Source of the DNA: Flavobacteriaceae bacterium UBA5544
Lineage (GTDB): Bacteria; Bacteroidota; Bacteroidia; Flavobacteriales; Flavobacteriaceae
DNA: 15,243 nucleotides
NCBI GenBank assembly: GCA_002426755.1
Contig: DINI01000013.1
Span: 64,877-80,119 of the forward strand
Direction: 5' to 3'
Position numbers and translations under genes: made by a program. The notes below the pieces were generated by a model. That model saw only the letters and a program-made list of their open reading frames with translations. It was not told the DNA's origin and did not search any database. Below, in pieces: positions 4,898-12,478 of this stretch; position 1 is the stretch's first letter, and the number at the start of each line of letters is the position of its first letter.

Positions 4898-7312
4898 ATG
4901 AAATACCTTAAACTTGTTTCTACATTTCTCTTAACCATTGTTGTATTTTTTGTATTAGACACAAAATTAGGATCCATTCCTCCCATAGGAAAATTTTTGA
5001 GTCCCAATCAAGGTGTTTGGCAAAATGAACAGGATGAAACCATTTCTGGAACCATTCAAATAGATGGCTTAAAGAATGAGGTGACTATCCATTATGACGA
5101 ACATTTGATTCCACATATTTTTGCTCAAAATGATGAAGACCTCTACAGAGCGCAAGGTTATATTACCGCCAAACATCGCCTATGGCAACTGGAATTCCAG
5201 ACCTTTGCTGCTGCAGGTCGATTATCTGAAATTGTGGGAGAAAAAGCCTTGGAATACGATAGAGAAGCACGACGTAGAGGCATGGGTTTTGGCGCGGACA
5301 ACGCCATTGAAAAAATGAAGGAAGACCCAAAAACCTTGGCTTATCTTGAAGCTTATAAGGAAGGCATCAACAGCTATATCAATCAATTAACCGTCGCAAA
5401 TTACCCTGTAGAGTATAAGTTGCTAGATTACAAGCCCGAACCTTGGACGGTTAAAAAAACAGCATTGTTACTCATGTACATGACTAAAATGTTGGCAGGT
5501 CGTGACCATGATTTGGAATACACCAATACCCTTCGCAAGTTCGGAAAAGACCGTTTTGATTTACTATTCCCTGATTTTTTTGATGTCAACGATCCCATCA
5601 TCCCAAAGGATACCGATTGGGGTTTTATCGACAGTGAAATTACTGAAACACCACAAAGCGAAATACCATTGGACTCTATTGCCGCAACCATTGAAAAGCC
5701 CAATCCTCATAATGGCAGCAATAATTGGGCGGTATCAGGAGACAAATCGTATTCTGGGCATCCTATTTTAGCCAACGACCCACATTTGGGGCTGAACTTA
5801 CCGTCCATTTGGTTTGTGATGCAATTGTCCACACCACAGCACAACTCCTTTGGCGCTACCTTGCCTGGGGCGTTAGGCATTATTTCTGGATTCAATACTC
5901 ATATTGCTTGGGGCGAAACCAATGCCACGCGCGACGTGGTCGATTGGTATAAAATAGAATTTAAAGACACATCCAAAAAGCAATACAAATATGACGGAAC
6001 CTGGAAAAACACGTCGGTAAGAGTGGAGGAAATAAAGATTAGAAACCAAAAACCCTATATCGATTCTGTTTACTATACACATCATGGTCCCGTAACTTAT
6101 GATGAAACTTTTAAGGGAAACGGTCAGAAAGAAGGTTACGCAATGAGATGGGTCGGTCATATTGGTGGCAACAATCAACGGACATTTTTGGAATTGAATG
6201 AAGGCAAAAATTATCACGATTATCTAAATGCCATCAAACATTATACAGCTCCAGCACAGAATTTTGTTTTTGCTTCAACCGATGGCGATATTGCGCTGTG
6301 GATACAAGGACAATTTCCAAATAAGTGGAAAGGCCAAGGGAAATTTCTTATGGATGGAAGCAATCCTGATAATGATTGGCAAAGTTTTATTCCACAGGAG
6401 TTCAATGCGCATATCAAAAATCCCGAGAGAGGTTTTGTAAGTTCCGCAAACCAGCATCCCGTAGATGCCTCTTACCCTTTTTATGTATTCAATGATGGAT
6501 ATGAAACGTATAGAAATCGTATTATCAACGATTTTTTCAGGTCAAAAGAGAAAATCACCATCCAAGATTTTAAGGATTTGCAGAATAATAATTTTAATCT
6601 GAAAGCCTCTGAATTATTGCCAACCATATTTGAAAACATGGACACGTCTTCATTGAATTCTGATGAACAAGAGGTGTATCAACAGATTAAATCGTGGAAT
6701 TTTTATAGCGACATCAACCAATTGGCGCCCAGTATTTGGGAAACTTGGTGGAACAAATTATTTGACATCACCTGGGATGAATTTGATGTTGAAAACGTGG
6801 CATTGGACAAACCCTTCACCTATCAGACTATTTTTATGTTGAAAAACCATCCTAACGATGCTTTTATGGATATTCAATCCACACCTGACAAAGAAACAGC
6901 AAACGATTTATTTCTCATCACATTTAAAGAGACCGCCAAAGAATTGAAGCAATGGGAATCGGAACATGGCGACTATAAATGGAGTGACTATAAAGCGACC
7001 TTCGTTGGGCATATTCTCCAGGCACTTCCTGCTTTCTCCCGTTTTGATATTCCCATTGGTGGCGATTATAACACCGTCAATGCAGCGGCAAAAAACCATG
7101 GGCCAAGTTGGAGAATGATTGTTGAGATGACTTCGCCTCCGACGGCATTAGGAATTTATCCTGGTGGACAATCGGGTAATCCAGGTAGCAAATATTATGA
7201 CAATATGATTGACCAGTGGGCAGCAGGAGAATACATCAATCTATTATTTATACAAGACCAAAACAACACCGAAGGCATCATGGCAACCCAAACCTTAACA
7301 CCAAAACAATGA
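4898..7312 (+). CDS. Penicillin acylase family (S45) Ntn hydrolase
   Basis: This 804-residue precursor belongs to the penicillin amidase/acyl-homoserine-lactone acylase family. These enzymes hydrolyse amide bonds and are activated by self-cleavage before a nucleophilic Ser. An N-terminal hydrophobic segment (about residues 5-20) is a signal peptide or anchor, giving a periplasmic location. The alpha-chain signature HIFAQNDEDLYRAQGYITAKHRLWQLEF spans 73-100. HNGSNNW places the nucleophile at Ser274, where the beta chain would begin. Supporting motifs are LANDPHLGL (291-299), GETNATRDVVDWY (339-351, with the likely oxyanion Asn342), and a C-terminal NHGPSWRMIVEM segment followed by PGGQSGNPGSKYYD. 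Length and motif order are normal, so it should be active. The natural substrate (acyl-homoserine lactone, N-acyl amino acid, beta-lactam or other) cannot be read from sequence. Its stop overlaps the next gene. Confidence 0.94.
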   Translation: MKYLKLVSTFLLTIVVFFVLDTKLGSIPPIGKFLSPNQGVWQNEQDETISGTIQIDGLKNEVTIHYDEHLIPHIFAQNDEDLYRAQGYITAKHRLWQLEFQTFAAAGRLSEIVGEKALEYDREARRRGMGFGADNAIEKMKEDPKTLAYLEAYKEGINSYINQLTVANYPVEYKLLDYKPEPWTVKKTALLLMYMTKMLAGRDHDLEYTNTLRKFGKDRFDLLFPDFFDVNDPIIPKDTDWGFIDSEITETPQSEIPLDSIAATIEKPNPHNGSNNWAVSGDKSYSGHPILANDPHLGLNLPSIWFVMQLSTPQHNSFGATLPGALGIISGFNTHIAWGETNATRDVVDWYKIEFKDTSKKQYKYDGTWKNTSVRVEEIKIRNQKPYIDSVYYTHHGPVTYDETFKGNGQKEGYAMRWVGHIGGNNQRTFLELNEGKNYHDYLNAIKHYTAPAQNFVFASTDGDIALWIQGQFPNKWKGQGKFLMDGSNPDNDWQSFIPQEFNAHIKNPERGFVSSANQHPVDASYPFYVFNDGYETYRNRIINDFFRSKEKITIQDFKDLQNNNFNLKASELLPTIFENMDTSSLNSDEQEVYQQIKSWNFYSDINQLAPSIWETWWNKLFDITWDEFDVENVALDKPFTYQTIFMLKNHPNDAFMDIQSTPDKETANDLFLITFKETAKELKQWESEHGDYKWSDYKATFVGHILQALPAFSRFDIPIGGDYNTVNAAAKNHGPSWRMIVEMTSPPTALGIYPGGQSGNPGSKYYDNMIDQWAAGEYINLLFIQDQNNTEGIMATQTLTPKQ

Positions 7313-7665
7313 ATAGAACACTTCTCAATTTTATAGCAACCATTCTTCTTGCATTGATTCTATCTCAATTTTTTCCTTGGTGGTCGGTTATGATTGCCGC
7401 TTTTGTGACGAGTTTATTTTTAAATCTCGACCGTATGGCTGTTTTTTTTGTGCCTTTTGTTGCAATATTCCTGTTTTGGGCTGTATATGCATTTTGGCTG
7501 GGGAACTCAAATGATTTTGTTTTAAGCAAAAAAATTGCAGTGTTGTTACCACTTGGAGGAAATGTTTTGTTATTGATTTTGGTTACCGGACTTATTGGAG
7601 GCTTCGCTGCAGGCGTTGCGGCAATCTTTGGAAAACAGTGTAGTTTGTTGGTAAAACGTTCTTAA
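7309..7665 (+). CDS. Small multi-pass membrane protein overlapping the acylase gene
   Basis: I start this at the ATG at 7309, which overlaps the acylase stop (ATGA). A longer frame from 7216 exists but would add a polar, Arg/His-rich stretch that is only the out-of-frame acylase sequence. The 118-residue product is very hydrophobic, with about four membrane helices (residues 4-20, 23-40, 44-64 and 83-108), a short polar loop (WLGNSNDFVLSKKI), a glycine-rich last helix (LIGGFAAGVAAIFG) and a basic C-terminus. I do not recognise a family. The four-base overlap implies coupled translation with the acylase, so it may assist that enzyme or simply share its operon. The gene ends 55 bp before the MFS transporter. 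The coding call is well supported by hydrophobic periodicity and gene coupling, and the function is unknown. Confidence 0.8.
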   Translation: MNRTLLNFIATILLALILSQFFPWWSVMIAAFVTSLFLNLDRMAVFFVPFVAIFLFWAVYAFWLGNSNDFVLSKKIAVLLPLGGNVLLLILVTGLIGGFAAGVAAIFGKQCSLLVKRS

Positions 7666-7682
7666 CTTAAAGTTTTCTTAAG

Positions 7683-7700
7683 TAATAATTATTACCTTCA
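7683..7700 (+). promoter_or_regulatory. Palindrome plus possible -7 box before the MFS transporter
   Basis: TAATAATTATTA (7683-7694) is a perfect 12-bp palindrome. It partly overlaps TACCTTCA (7693-7700), a TAnnTTTG-like box with two mismatches that ends 20 nt before the proposed TTG start. An operator overlapping a promoter is possible, but AT-rich palindromes are common by chance. Confidence 0.25.
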
Positions 7701-7720
7701 ACATATATAATCAATTCACG

Positions 7721-8884
7721 TTGAAGCATATCAGTAAAACCGTTTGGATTTTATCGCTCATCAGTCTATTTACCGACACAGCGAGCGAAATGCTTTATCC
7801 AATCCTTCCAATTTATCTGGAAAGCATTGGGTTCACAATTATACTCATTGGAGTTTTAGAAGGTGTTGCCGAAGCGACGGCAGGATTGAGCAAAGGTTAT
7901 TTTGGAAAACGTAGTGATGTTTCCGGAAAACGCGTCCCATTTGTTCAGCTCGGTTACGCATTTAGTGCCATCTCCAAACCGATGATGGCGATTTTTATTT
8001 TCCCGATTTGGATATTTTTCGCCAGAACCATCGACCGTTTGGGAAAAGGCATCCGAACAGGAGCAAGAGATGCATTGTTATCGGACGAAGCAACGCCACA
8101 GACCAAAGCCAAAGTTTTCGGGTTTCATCGTTCAATGGATACTTTAGGAGCCGTTTTGGGTCCAATCTTGGCATTGATATATTTATATTATTTCCCTGAA
8201 GATTACAAAACATTGTTTGTCATTGCGATTGTTCCAGGTTTATTGGCCATTGTGGCATCATTTTTTCTGAAGGAAAAAAAATCAAATCTTCAAACAGAAA
8301 AAAAGTCCAACTCATTTTTTTCATTCCTAAATTACTGGAAACAAAGCCCTAAAGTCTATCGAAAATTAGTCATCGGTTTGTTGCTATTTACCTTGTTCAA
8401 TAGTTCTGATGTTTTTCTTTTGTTGAAAGCCAAAGATGCTGGTCTAACTGATACTGCTGTGATTGGCATTTATATTTTTTATAATTTGATTTATGCCATA
8501 TTTGCGTTTCCTCTAGGGATTTTGGCAGATAAAATCGGACTTAAAAAAGTATTCATTTTCGGATTGCTAGTCTTTTCGACGGTTTATTTTGGAATGGCTT
8601 GGAGCACTAACATATATCTTTTCTTTGGATTGTTCTTTTTATACGGTGTCTATGCAGCAGCAACCGAAGGCATTTCAAAAGCTTGGATTAGCAACGTTTC
8701 AGAAAAGAAAGATGTTGCAACCGCTATTGGCACTTATTCCGCATTTCAAAGTTTGTGTACGATGTTGGCAAGTGCTTTAGCAGGAATTGTTTGGTTTCGG
8801 TTTGGTGCTGCATCCATATTTATTTTAACTGCATCTGCCGCCATAGTCGTAAGCATTTATTTTATATTGAGTGTAAAAGACTAA
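7721..8884 (+). CDS. Major facilitator superfamily transporter, TTG start
   Basis: This 387-residue integral inner-membrane protein has about 10-12 hydrophobic helices. The MFS loop signature appears between the early helices as GYFGKRSDVSGKRVPFVQLGY (about residues 59-79), and a related loop occurs in the second half (GILADKIGLKKVF). The segment IDRLGKGIRTGARDALLSD (about 109-127) and the following FGFHRSMDTLGAVLGPILA are characteristic of a broadly distributed but poorly characterised MFS subgroup. The substrate is unknown, and efflux of small molecules is only a guess. The start is a TTG preceded by a -7-like box 20 nt upstream. No in-frame ATG or GTG lies nearby upstream, and the next ATG (codon 24) would cut into the first helix. 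It is separated by 55 bp from the preceding membrane protein and may be a separate unit. Confidence 0.88.
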   Translation: MKHISKTVWILSLISLFTDTASEMLYPILPIYLESIGFTIILIGVLEGVAEATAGLSKGYFGKRSDVSGKRVPFVQLGYAFSAISKPMMAIFIFPIWIFFARTIDRLGKGIRTGARDALLSDEATPQTKAKVFGFHRSMDTLGAVLGPILALIYLYYFPEDYKTLFVIAIVPGLLAIVASFFLKEKKSNLQTEKKSNSFFSFLNYWKQSPKVYRKLVIGLLLFTLFNSSDVFLLLKAKDAGLTDTAVIGIYIFYNLIYAIFAFPLGILADKIGLKKVFIFGLLVFSTVYFGMAWSTNIYLFFGLFFLYGVYAAATEGISKAWISNVSEKKDVATAIGTYSAFQSLCTMLASALAGIVWFRFGAASIFILTASAAIVVSIYFILSVKD

Positions 8885-8969
8885 TTATCAAAAGTGTATG
8901 ATTTTTGAATATAAAATAATTGTGCTTAATAATTTTAACAAAATATTCGGTTGTTAAAATTTATGGCAT

Positions 8970-8977
8970 TATATTTG
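8970..8977 (+). promoter_or_regulatory. Promoter -7 box of the cold-shock gene
   Basis: TATATTTG matches TAnnTTTG exactly. A TTG at 8951-8953, 16 nt upstream, could serve as the -33 element. Transcription would start near 8983, giving an AT-rich leader of about 30 nt before the ATG at 9015. This is the clearest plus-strand promoter in the window. Confidence 0.55.
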
Positions 8978-9014
8978 TCTTAACAGTTATATAATTAATT
9001 TAATATTTATTACA

Positions 9015-9206
9015 ATGAGTAAAGGAACAGTTAAGTTTTTCAATGATGCCAAAGGATTTGGTTTTATTGTTGAAGAAGGTTCTAAAAAAGAACATTTTGT
9101 GCACATCTCTGGATTGATTGACGAGATTCGCGAAGGCGACGAAGTTGAATTCGATCTACAGGAAGGAAAAAAAGGATTAAACGCAGTAAACGTCAAAGTA
9201 ATTTAA
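9015..9206 (+). CDS. Cold-shock domain protein (CspA family)
   Basis: This 63-residue protein is a single OB-fold cold-shock domain that binds single-stranded RNA or DNA, usually acting as an RNA chaperone. The opening MSKGTVKFFNDAKGFGFI contains RNP1 (KGFGFI, residues 13-18), and RNP2 appears as HFVHIS (27-32). The family's usual acidic and glycine pattern follows (EGDEVEFDLQEGKKGLNAVNV). Length is slightly below the typical 66-70 residues, with RNP2 carrying His in place of the common Val at its start. It is a single-gene unit with its own promoter and a strong hairpin terminator. Whether it is cold-induced or constitutive cannot be told, because flavobacteria carry several such genes. Confidence 0.95.
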   Translation: MSKGTVKFFNDAKGFGFIVEEGSKKEHFVHISGLIDEIREGDEVEFDLQEGKKGLNAVNVKVI

Positions 9207-9233
9207 CATATACGCACTAACTTTTTTAAATGT

Positions 9234-9265
9234 AAAACCCTGCAACTTTCGTTGCAGGGTTTTTT
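9234..9265. terminator. Strong bidirectional terminator between csp and the protease gene
   Basis: A perfect 13-bp stem (9234-9246 with 9251-9263) encloses the tetranucleotide TTTC. It is followed on the plus strand by T residues to 9265, and on the minus strand the stem end also gives a T run. It sits between two convergent genes, 27 nt after csp and 19 nt after the protease stop. In the minus-strand transcript the loop is GAAA, a stable GNRA tetraloop. Confidence 0.9.
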
Positions 9266-9284
9266 ATTTTAAGACAGTTCTACT

Positions 9285-11849
9285 CTATTGTTTGATAAGC
9301 TTGATGACACTTTTAGCGTCTTTTGAAGTCAGGCTCATAAAATAGACACCTGAAGCAAAATTTGTGATATTGATTTCTGTTTCTGTTTGCATGGAACTTA
9401 AATCAACAGTTTTGATTGAACGACCGTTGATGTCAAAAATTTCAGCTTTTATCAAATCAATTGTGTTGATTTTTTTAAGTGTAAACAAACCATTTGAAGG
9501 ATTTGGATAAACTCTTATATTATTTTCAATAGAATTTAAATCCGTAACCGATAAAACAGCCGAACAATTGTAGATTACGATTTCATCGATATACCATCCA
9601 TCGTTACCATTACAACCATCTGTACCCAATTCAAACCTAAATTGAACATTCGAATTTGCGGTGACACCTATAGCGGATAGATTGATGACACTTTGCCCCC
9701 AACTTCCGCTTAACGAACCACCGTCCGTTCCTGAAAACGCAACCTGACCTTGCATAGGATTATCATTACCCTGTGCCAGTGAGTTTATAAAGGTATTATA
9801 CGGGTTTGCTGAAAACGCACTACTTGGCAAAATAGTCCAGGCCCCTCCATTAACGCTATATTTGATATTTCCTCCATCCCACTGTGTTTCAGTCGCAACA
9901 TAATGATTGAAGGCCATTTCAAAGTTTCCTGTTGAAATGTCAGGAATTGGAATCACAGGGCTTTCCAAGCGAATAATTCCATTTTCAAGATCTGTTGTGC
10001 AGTTTCCGTTTACTGGGTCCGTTCCAAAAATAGCATTCCCAGCTCTTCCTTCTGGAAGTGATGCACTAATAACCCAATCTCTTGATTGCCATGTAGCTGC
10101 ATTTGTAGGTATTTGAGAGACAGTCCAACTACCCATACCAGACTCCCAATTTTCATAATACAAAGGATTTGTGGTAGATGCCTCACATAAAGGAGGTGTA
10201 ATGGCAAGTATCGGAGTGTATCCGCAAGCATCAGGGTTAATTCTCAATTCAACTGCCCAAATACCTCTAGTTACATCTTGGCAATTTGCCAAAGTTATCA
10301 TTTCTCCAGATGGACCAGAAGCGAATTCTGTAGTTGACAATCCCTCAAGGTTTAGGCCTACCAAATCAGCACAAGCCGCTTCAAGAGCATCCGCTAAATT
10401 AGCAAAGTCACTAGTGGAAGTTAAATATACATTTTGTGCTCTCCAAAAAACATGGGCCGCTTTAACAAACCCCAATCCATTTATTATTTGTCCATTGTAG
10501 TTGCCTCCATCTACCAAAAGTGCATAAAGGTGATTTGGTATTCCTGAATTGATATGAACGCCACCGGAATCAGCTTCACCACAAAGATATCTACCATCAG
10601 TTACTTTAGCTGGGTCACCATTGCAATTTGGATTCCACATATCACGAATGGCACCACCAAAGGAAGTAGCATCTTCTCCAATTTTCCAACGGCCAGATGC
10701 GCAGGATGTTGTAGTTCTTATTGCTAAATTTTCACCAATATCTTCATAATTATTCAACAAATCAATAGTTTCTCCCCAAATGTCAGAATACGATTCGTTG
10801 ATCGCTCCAGATTGGTATGCATAAATCAGTCCACTTGTAAATTGTGTATATGCATGCCCCCATTCATGAGCAATAACGTCATCTGATGCTGTTCCGTTAC
10901 AATAATTTGCCGTGACACCATTCCAATTGGCATTCGGACAGGAAATATTTGGGTTATTATTGATTGTGCGCATTGGAGTGTCATTTCCTGTGTAAGAAAT
11001 ATGACCGAAAGCATTTTTAAAAAAATTATAGACATGTCCTGAAGCCTCAACTTCGTTTCTTTGCCATATAGTCAATACACCCGGAAAAGGATTTCCTTCT
11101 TGCCATACTAAATTGCTTGTATTGTTTTCGTAAACTTTTCTGTTAAGCGCATGTGCCATTCCTGTAAATTGTTCTACAATCTCTCCTGAATGTGCATTGA
11201 CATAAATAAATTCTCTAACATCAAGTTCATTTCTTACTTCTACTTCATATACCAAAAAAGTAGATGTCATATGTCCTTGAACCAGTCCTTTTGGAAATAC
11301 ATATAAGGTATTTGAATTAATCAGCAATGGTTGTCCTGAAGCATTAAGCCCCTGCTCCCTTATAACATTCAATGCAGTTTGGGCCGCTTGGCCAGAACTT
11401 AAAGTTGGGATTTGGTTTAACTTATAAATACCAGATATATAATTTCCATTTATGGATGTCAATTTTTTGTCAGAATTAAAATGAAAACGCAATTGACCAT
11501 CAAAAACAGGAACTCCTTTATATGTCTGCTTTAGAATTACACTCTTTAATCCGTAATTATCGGTTAGAACCTTATCAAAGACCAAAGTTTGCTCAACCGA
11601 TTGGATATTGTAAATCTCTTTATAGCTTTCTAAAAAATTTAATGCCTTTTGCTGAAGCGTAGCTCCTGATAAAGACATTGAATTCCCCAATGGGAATCTG
11701 ACAAACTCCGCTAAACCAGTGCTCTCATTTAAAGTGACAATAGCATTATTTTCATGTTTTAATTTAGCTATGGTTTTTTGGGCATTCTGTGCTTTTGAAA
11801 TAAAACTTATAAACAAAAGAGCAACCAAAACTTTAGTAGATATTTTCAT
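9285..11849 (-). CDS. Secreted M4 (thermolysin-like) zinc metalloprotease with T9SS sorting domain
   Basis: This is a secreted endopeptidase. I start at the ATG at 11849 (854 residues), 19 nt after a -7-like box; an ATG at 11855 would add two residues. Order: signal peptide (1-20, ending SKA), FTP/PepSY propeptide to about residue 228, M4 catalytic domain with the zinc site HEWGH (328-332, Glu329 catalytic), third ligand Glu352 in NESYSD and catalytic His432 in GGVHINSG. Then comes a beta-rich module (about 564-762, ending DGWYIDEIVIYNC) of the jelly-roll or adhesion type, and a C-terminal T9SS type A sorting domain (about 776-854: RVYPNPSNGLFTL, IFDINGRSIK, GVYFMSLTS). The protein would cross the outer membrane by T9SS, with CTD removal and propeptide release. 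All catalytic residues are present. It likely supplies peptides from external protein. It stands alone with terminators on both sides. Confidence 0.95.
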   Translation of the reverse strand: MKISTKVLVALLFISFISKAQNAQKTIAKLKHENNAIVTLNESTGLAEFVRFPLGNSMSLSGATLQQKALNFLESYKEIYNIQSVEQTLVFDKVLTDNYGLKSVILKQTYKGVPVFDGQLRFHFNSDKKLTSINGNYISGIYKLNQIPTLSSGQAAQTALNVIREQGLNASGQPLLINSNTLYVFPKGLVQGHMTSTFLVYEVEVRNELDVREFIYVNAHSGEIVEQFTGMAHALNRKVYENNTSNLVWQEGNPFPGVLTIWQRNEVEASGHVYNFFKNAFGHISYTGNDTPMRTINNNPNISCPNANWNGVTANYCNGTASDDVIAHEWGHAYTQFTSGLIYAYQSGAINESYSDIWGETIDLLNNYEDIGENLAIRTTTSCASGRWKIGEDATSFGGAIRDMWNPNCNGDPAKVTDGRYLCGEADSGGVHINSGIPNHLYALLVDGGNYNGQIINGLGFVKAAHVFWRAQNVYLTSTSDFANLADALEAACADLVGLNLEGLSTTEFASGPSGEMITLANCQDVTRGIWAVELRINPDACGYTPILAITPPLCEASTTNPLYYENWESGMGSWTVSQIPTNAATWQSRDWVISASLPEGRAGNAIFGTDPVNGNCTTDLENGIIRLESPVIPIPDISTGNFEMAFNHYVATETQWDGGNIKYSVNGGAWTILPSSAFSANPYNTFINSLAQGNDNPMQGQVAFSGTDGGSLSGSWGQSVINLSAIGVTANSNVQFRFELGTDGCNGNDGWYIDEIVIYNCSAVLSVTDLNSIENNIRVYPNPSNGLFTLKKINTIDLIKAEIFDINGRSIKTVDLSSMQTETEINITNFASGVYFMSLTSKDAKSVIKLIKQ

Positions 11850-11868
11850 GAGCATATTTTTAAGGCGG

Positions 11869-11876
11869 TAAAAGTA
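11869..11876 (-). promoter_or_regulatory. Possible -7 box of the M4 protease gene
   Basis: The minus strand reads TACTTTTA, one mismatch from TAnnTTTG, ending 19 nt before the ATG at 11849. This spacing agrees with other boxes here and favours that ATG over the one at 11855. Confidence 0.35.
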
Positions 11877-11917
11877 ATAAAAATATAGTCGTAACCTAAC
11901 AATAAAACTAACAGCAA

Positions 11918-11948
11918 TAAAAAAGCCTACAATAAAAGTGTAGGCTTT
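11918..11948 (-). terminator. Factor-independent terminator of ndk
   Basis: On the minus strand, AAAGCCTACA pairs with TGTAGGCTTT (11939-11948 with 11922-11931, 10 bp, 7-nt loop). A T-rich tail continues from the end of the stem to 11918. It begins 22 nt after the ndk stop and separates ndk from the downstream protease gene. Confidence 0.88.
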
Positions 11949-11970
11949 AGTTTATGAGGTGTTTCGGAAG

Positions 11971-12390
11971 TTAAAACTGCTCTCTTCCAGAAAAATGGAA
12001 TGCACTTTCAATAGCTGCATTTTCATCACTATCGCTTCCGTGTACAGCATTTTCACCTATAGAAGCTGCATATAATTTACGGATGGTCCCATCAGCAGCA
12101 TCAGCAGGATTTGTAGCGCCAATAAGGGTTCTGAAATCTTCAACTGCATTATCTTTTTCCAATATGGCTGCAACGATTGGCCCACGAGTCATGTACTCAA
12201 CCAATTCACCAAAGAATGGTCTCTCACTGTGGATTGCATAAAATGCTTTAGCATCAGCAGTCGTCATTTGTGTCAATTTTAATGCGACAATTCTAAATCC
12301 TGACGCATTGATTTTTTCTAGTATTGCTCCGACGTGTCCTTTTTCAACTGCGTCTGGCTTAAGCATTGTAAATGTTCTATTCGTTGCCAT
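11971..12390 (-). CDS. ndk: Nucleoside diphosphate kinase
   Basis: Ndk transfers the gamma phosphate of ATP to nucleoside diphosphates through a phosphohistidine intermediate, balancing the NTP and dNTP pools. The 139-residue product has normal length. Motifs are TFTMLKPDAVEKGHVG (residues 7-21), SERPFFGELVEYMTRGP (55-71), the nucleotide-contacting RTLIGATNPADAADGTIRK (87-105) and the active site ENAVHGSDS with His117. The C-terminus is FHFSGREQF. It has a well-formed promoter (TTG, 19-nt spacer, TACTTTTG) and its own terminator, so it is a single-gene unit. It diverges from the phosphoesterase-gldI operon across an 88-bp region. Confidence 0.98.
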   Translation of the reverse strand: MATNRTFTMLKPDAVEKGHVGAILEKINASGFRIVALKLTQMTTADAKAFYAIHSERPFFGELVEYMTRGPIVAAILEKDNAVEDFRTLIGATNPADAADGTIRKLYAASIGENAVHGSDSDENAAIESAFHFSGREQF

Positions 12391-12411
12391 TTCTTTATTT
12401 TAAATTTTGTG

Positions 12412-12441
12412 CAAAAGTAATGCATTTCTTAACAAAAACAA
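12412..12441 (-). promoter_or_regulatory. Bacteroidota-type promoter of ndk
   Basis: On the minus strand, a TTG at 12441-12439 is followed after 19 nt by TACTTTTG (12419-12412), an exact TAnnTTTG. The box ends 21 nt before the ndk ATG. This is the only promoter in the window with both elements at standard spacing. Confidence 0.65.
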
Positions 12442-12464
12442 GTCTAACGAATATTAAAAAATTG

Positions 12465-12472
12465 TATCTTCG
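12465..12472 (+). promoter_or_regulatory. Possible -7 box of the phosphoesterase-gldI operon
   Basis: TATCTTCG is one mismatch from TAnnTTTG and ends only 6 nt before the ATG at 12479. Transcription would begin at or just before the start codon, giving a leaderless or nearly leaderless message. No -33 TTG is apparent. Confidence 0.4.
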
Positions 12473-12478
12473 TCCTCT

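Noticed and set aside
5873..6217. 114-codon minus-strand frame inside the acylase gene
   Set aside because: It is the complement of conserved acylase coding sequence, with a composition typical of antisense shadows.
7216..7308. N-terminal extension of the four-helix membrane protein
   Set aside because: The added residues are the acylase coding sequence read in another frame, polar and Arg/His-rich. The ATG overlapping the acylase stop gives a clean first helix.
8885..8912. Weak hairpin after the MFS transporter as a terminator
   Set aside because: The TCAAAA / TTTTTGA pairing is short and AT-only, without a T-tract after it.
10171..10500. 109-codon plus-strand frame inside the M4 protease gene
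   Set aside because: It is antisense to a well-conserved catalytic domain and has no recognisable domain or start context. It is a shadow frame.
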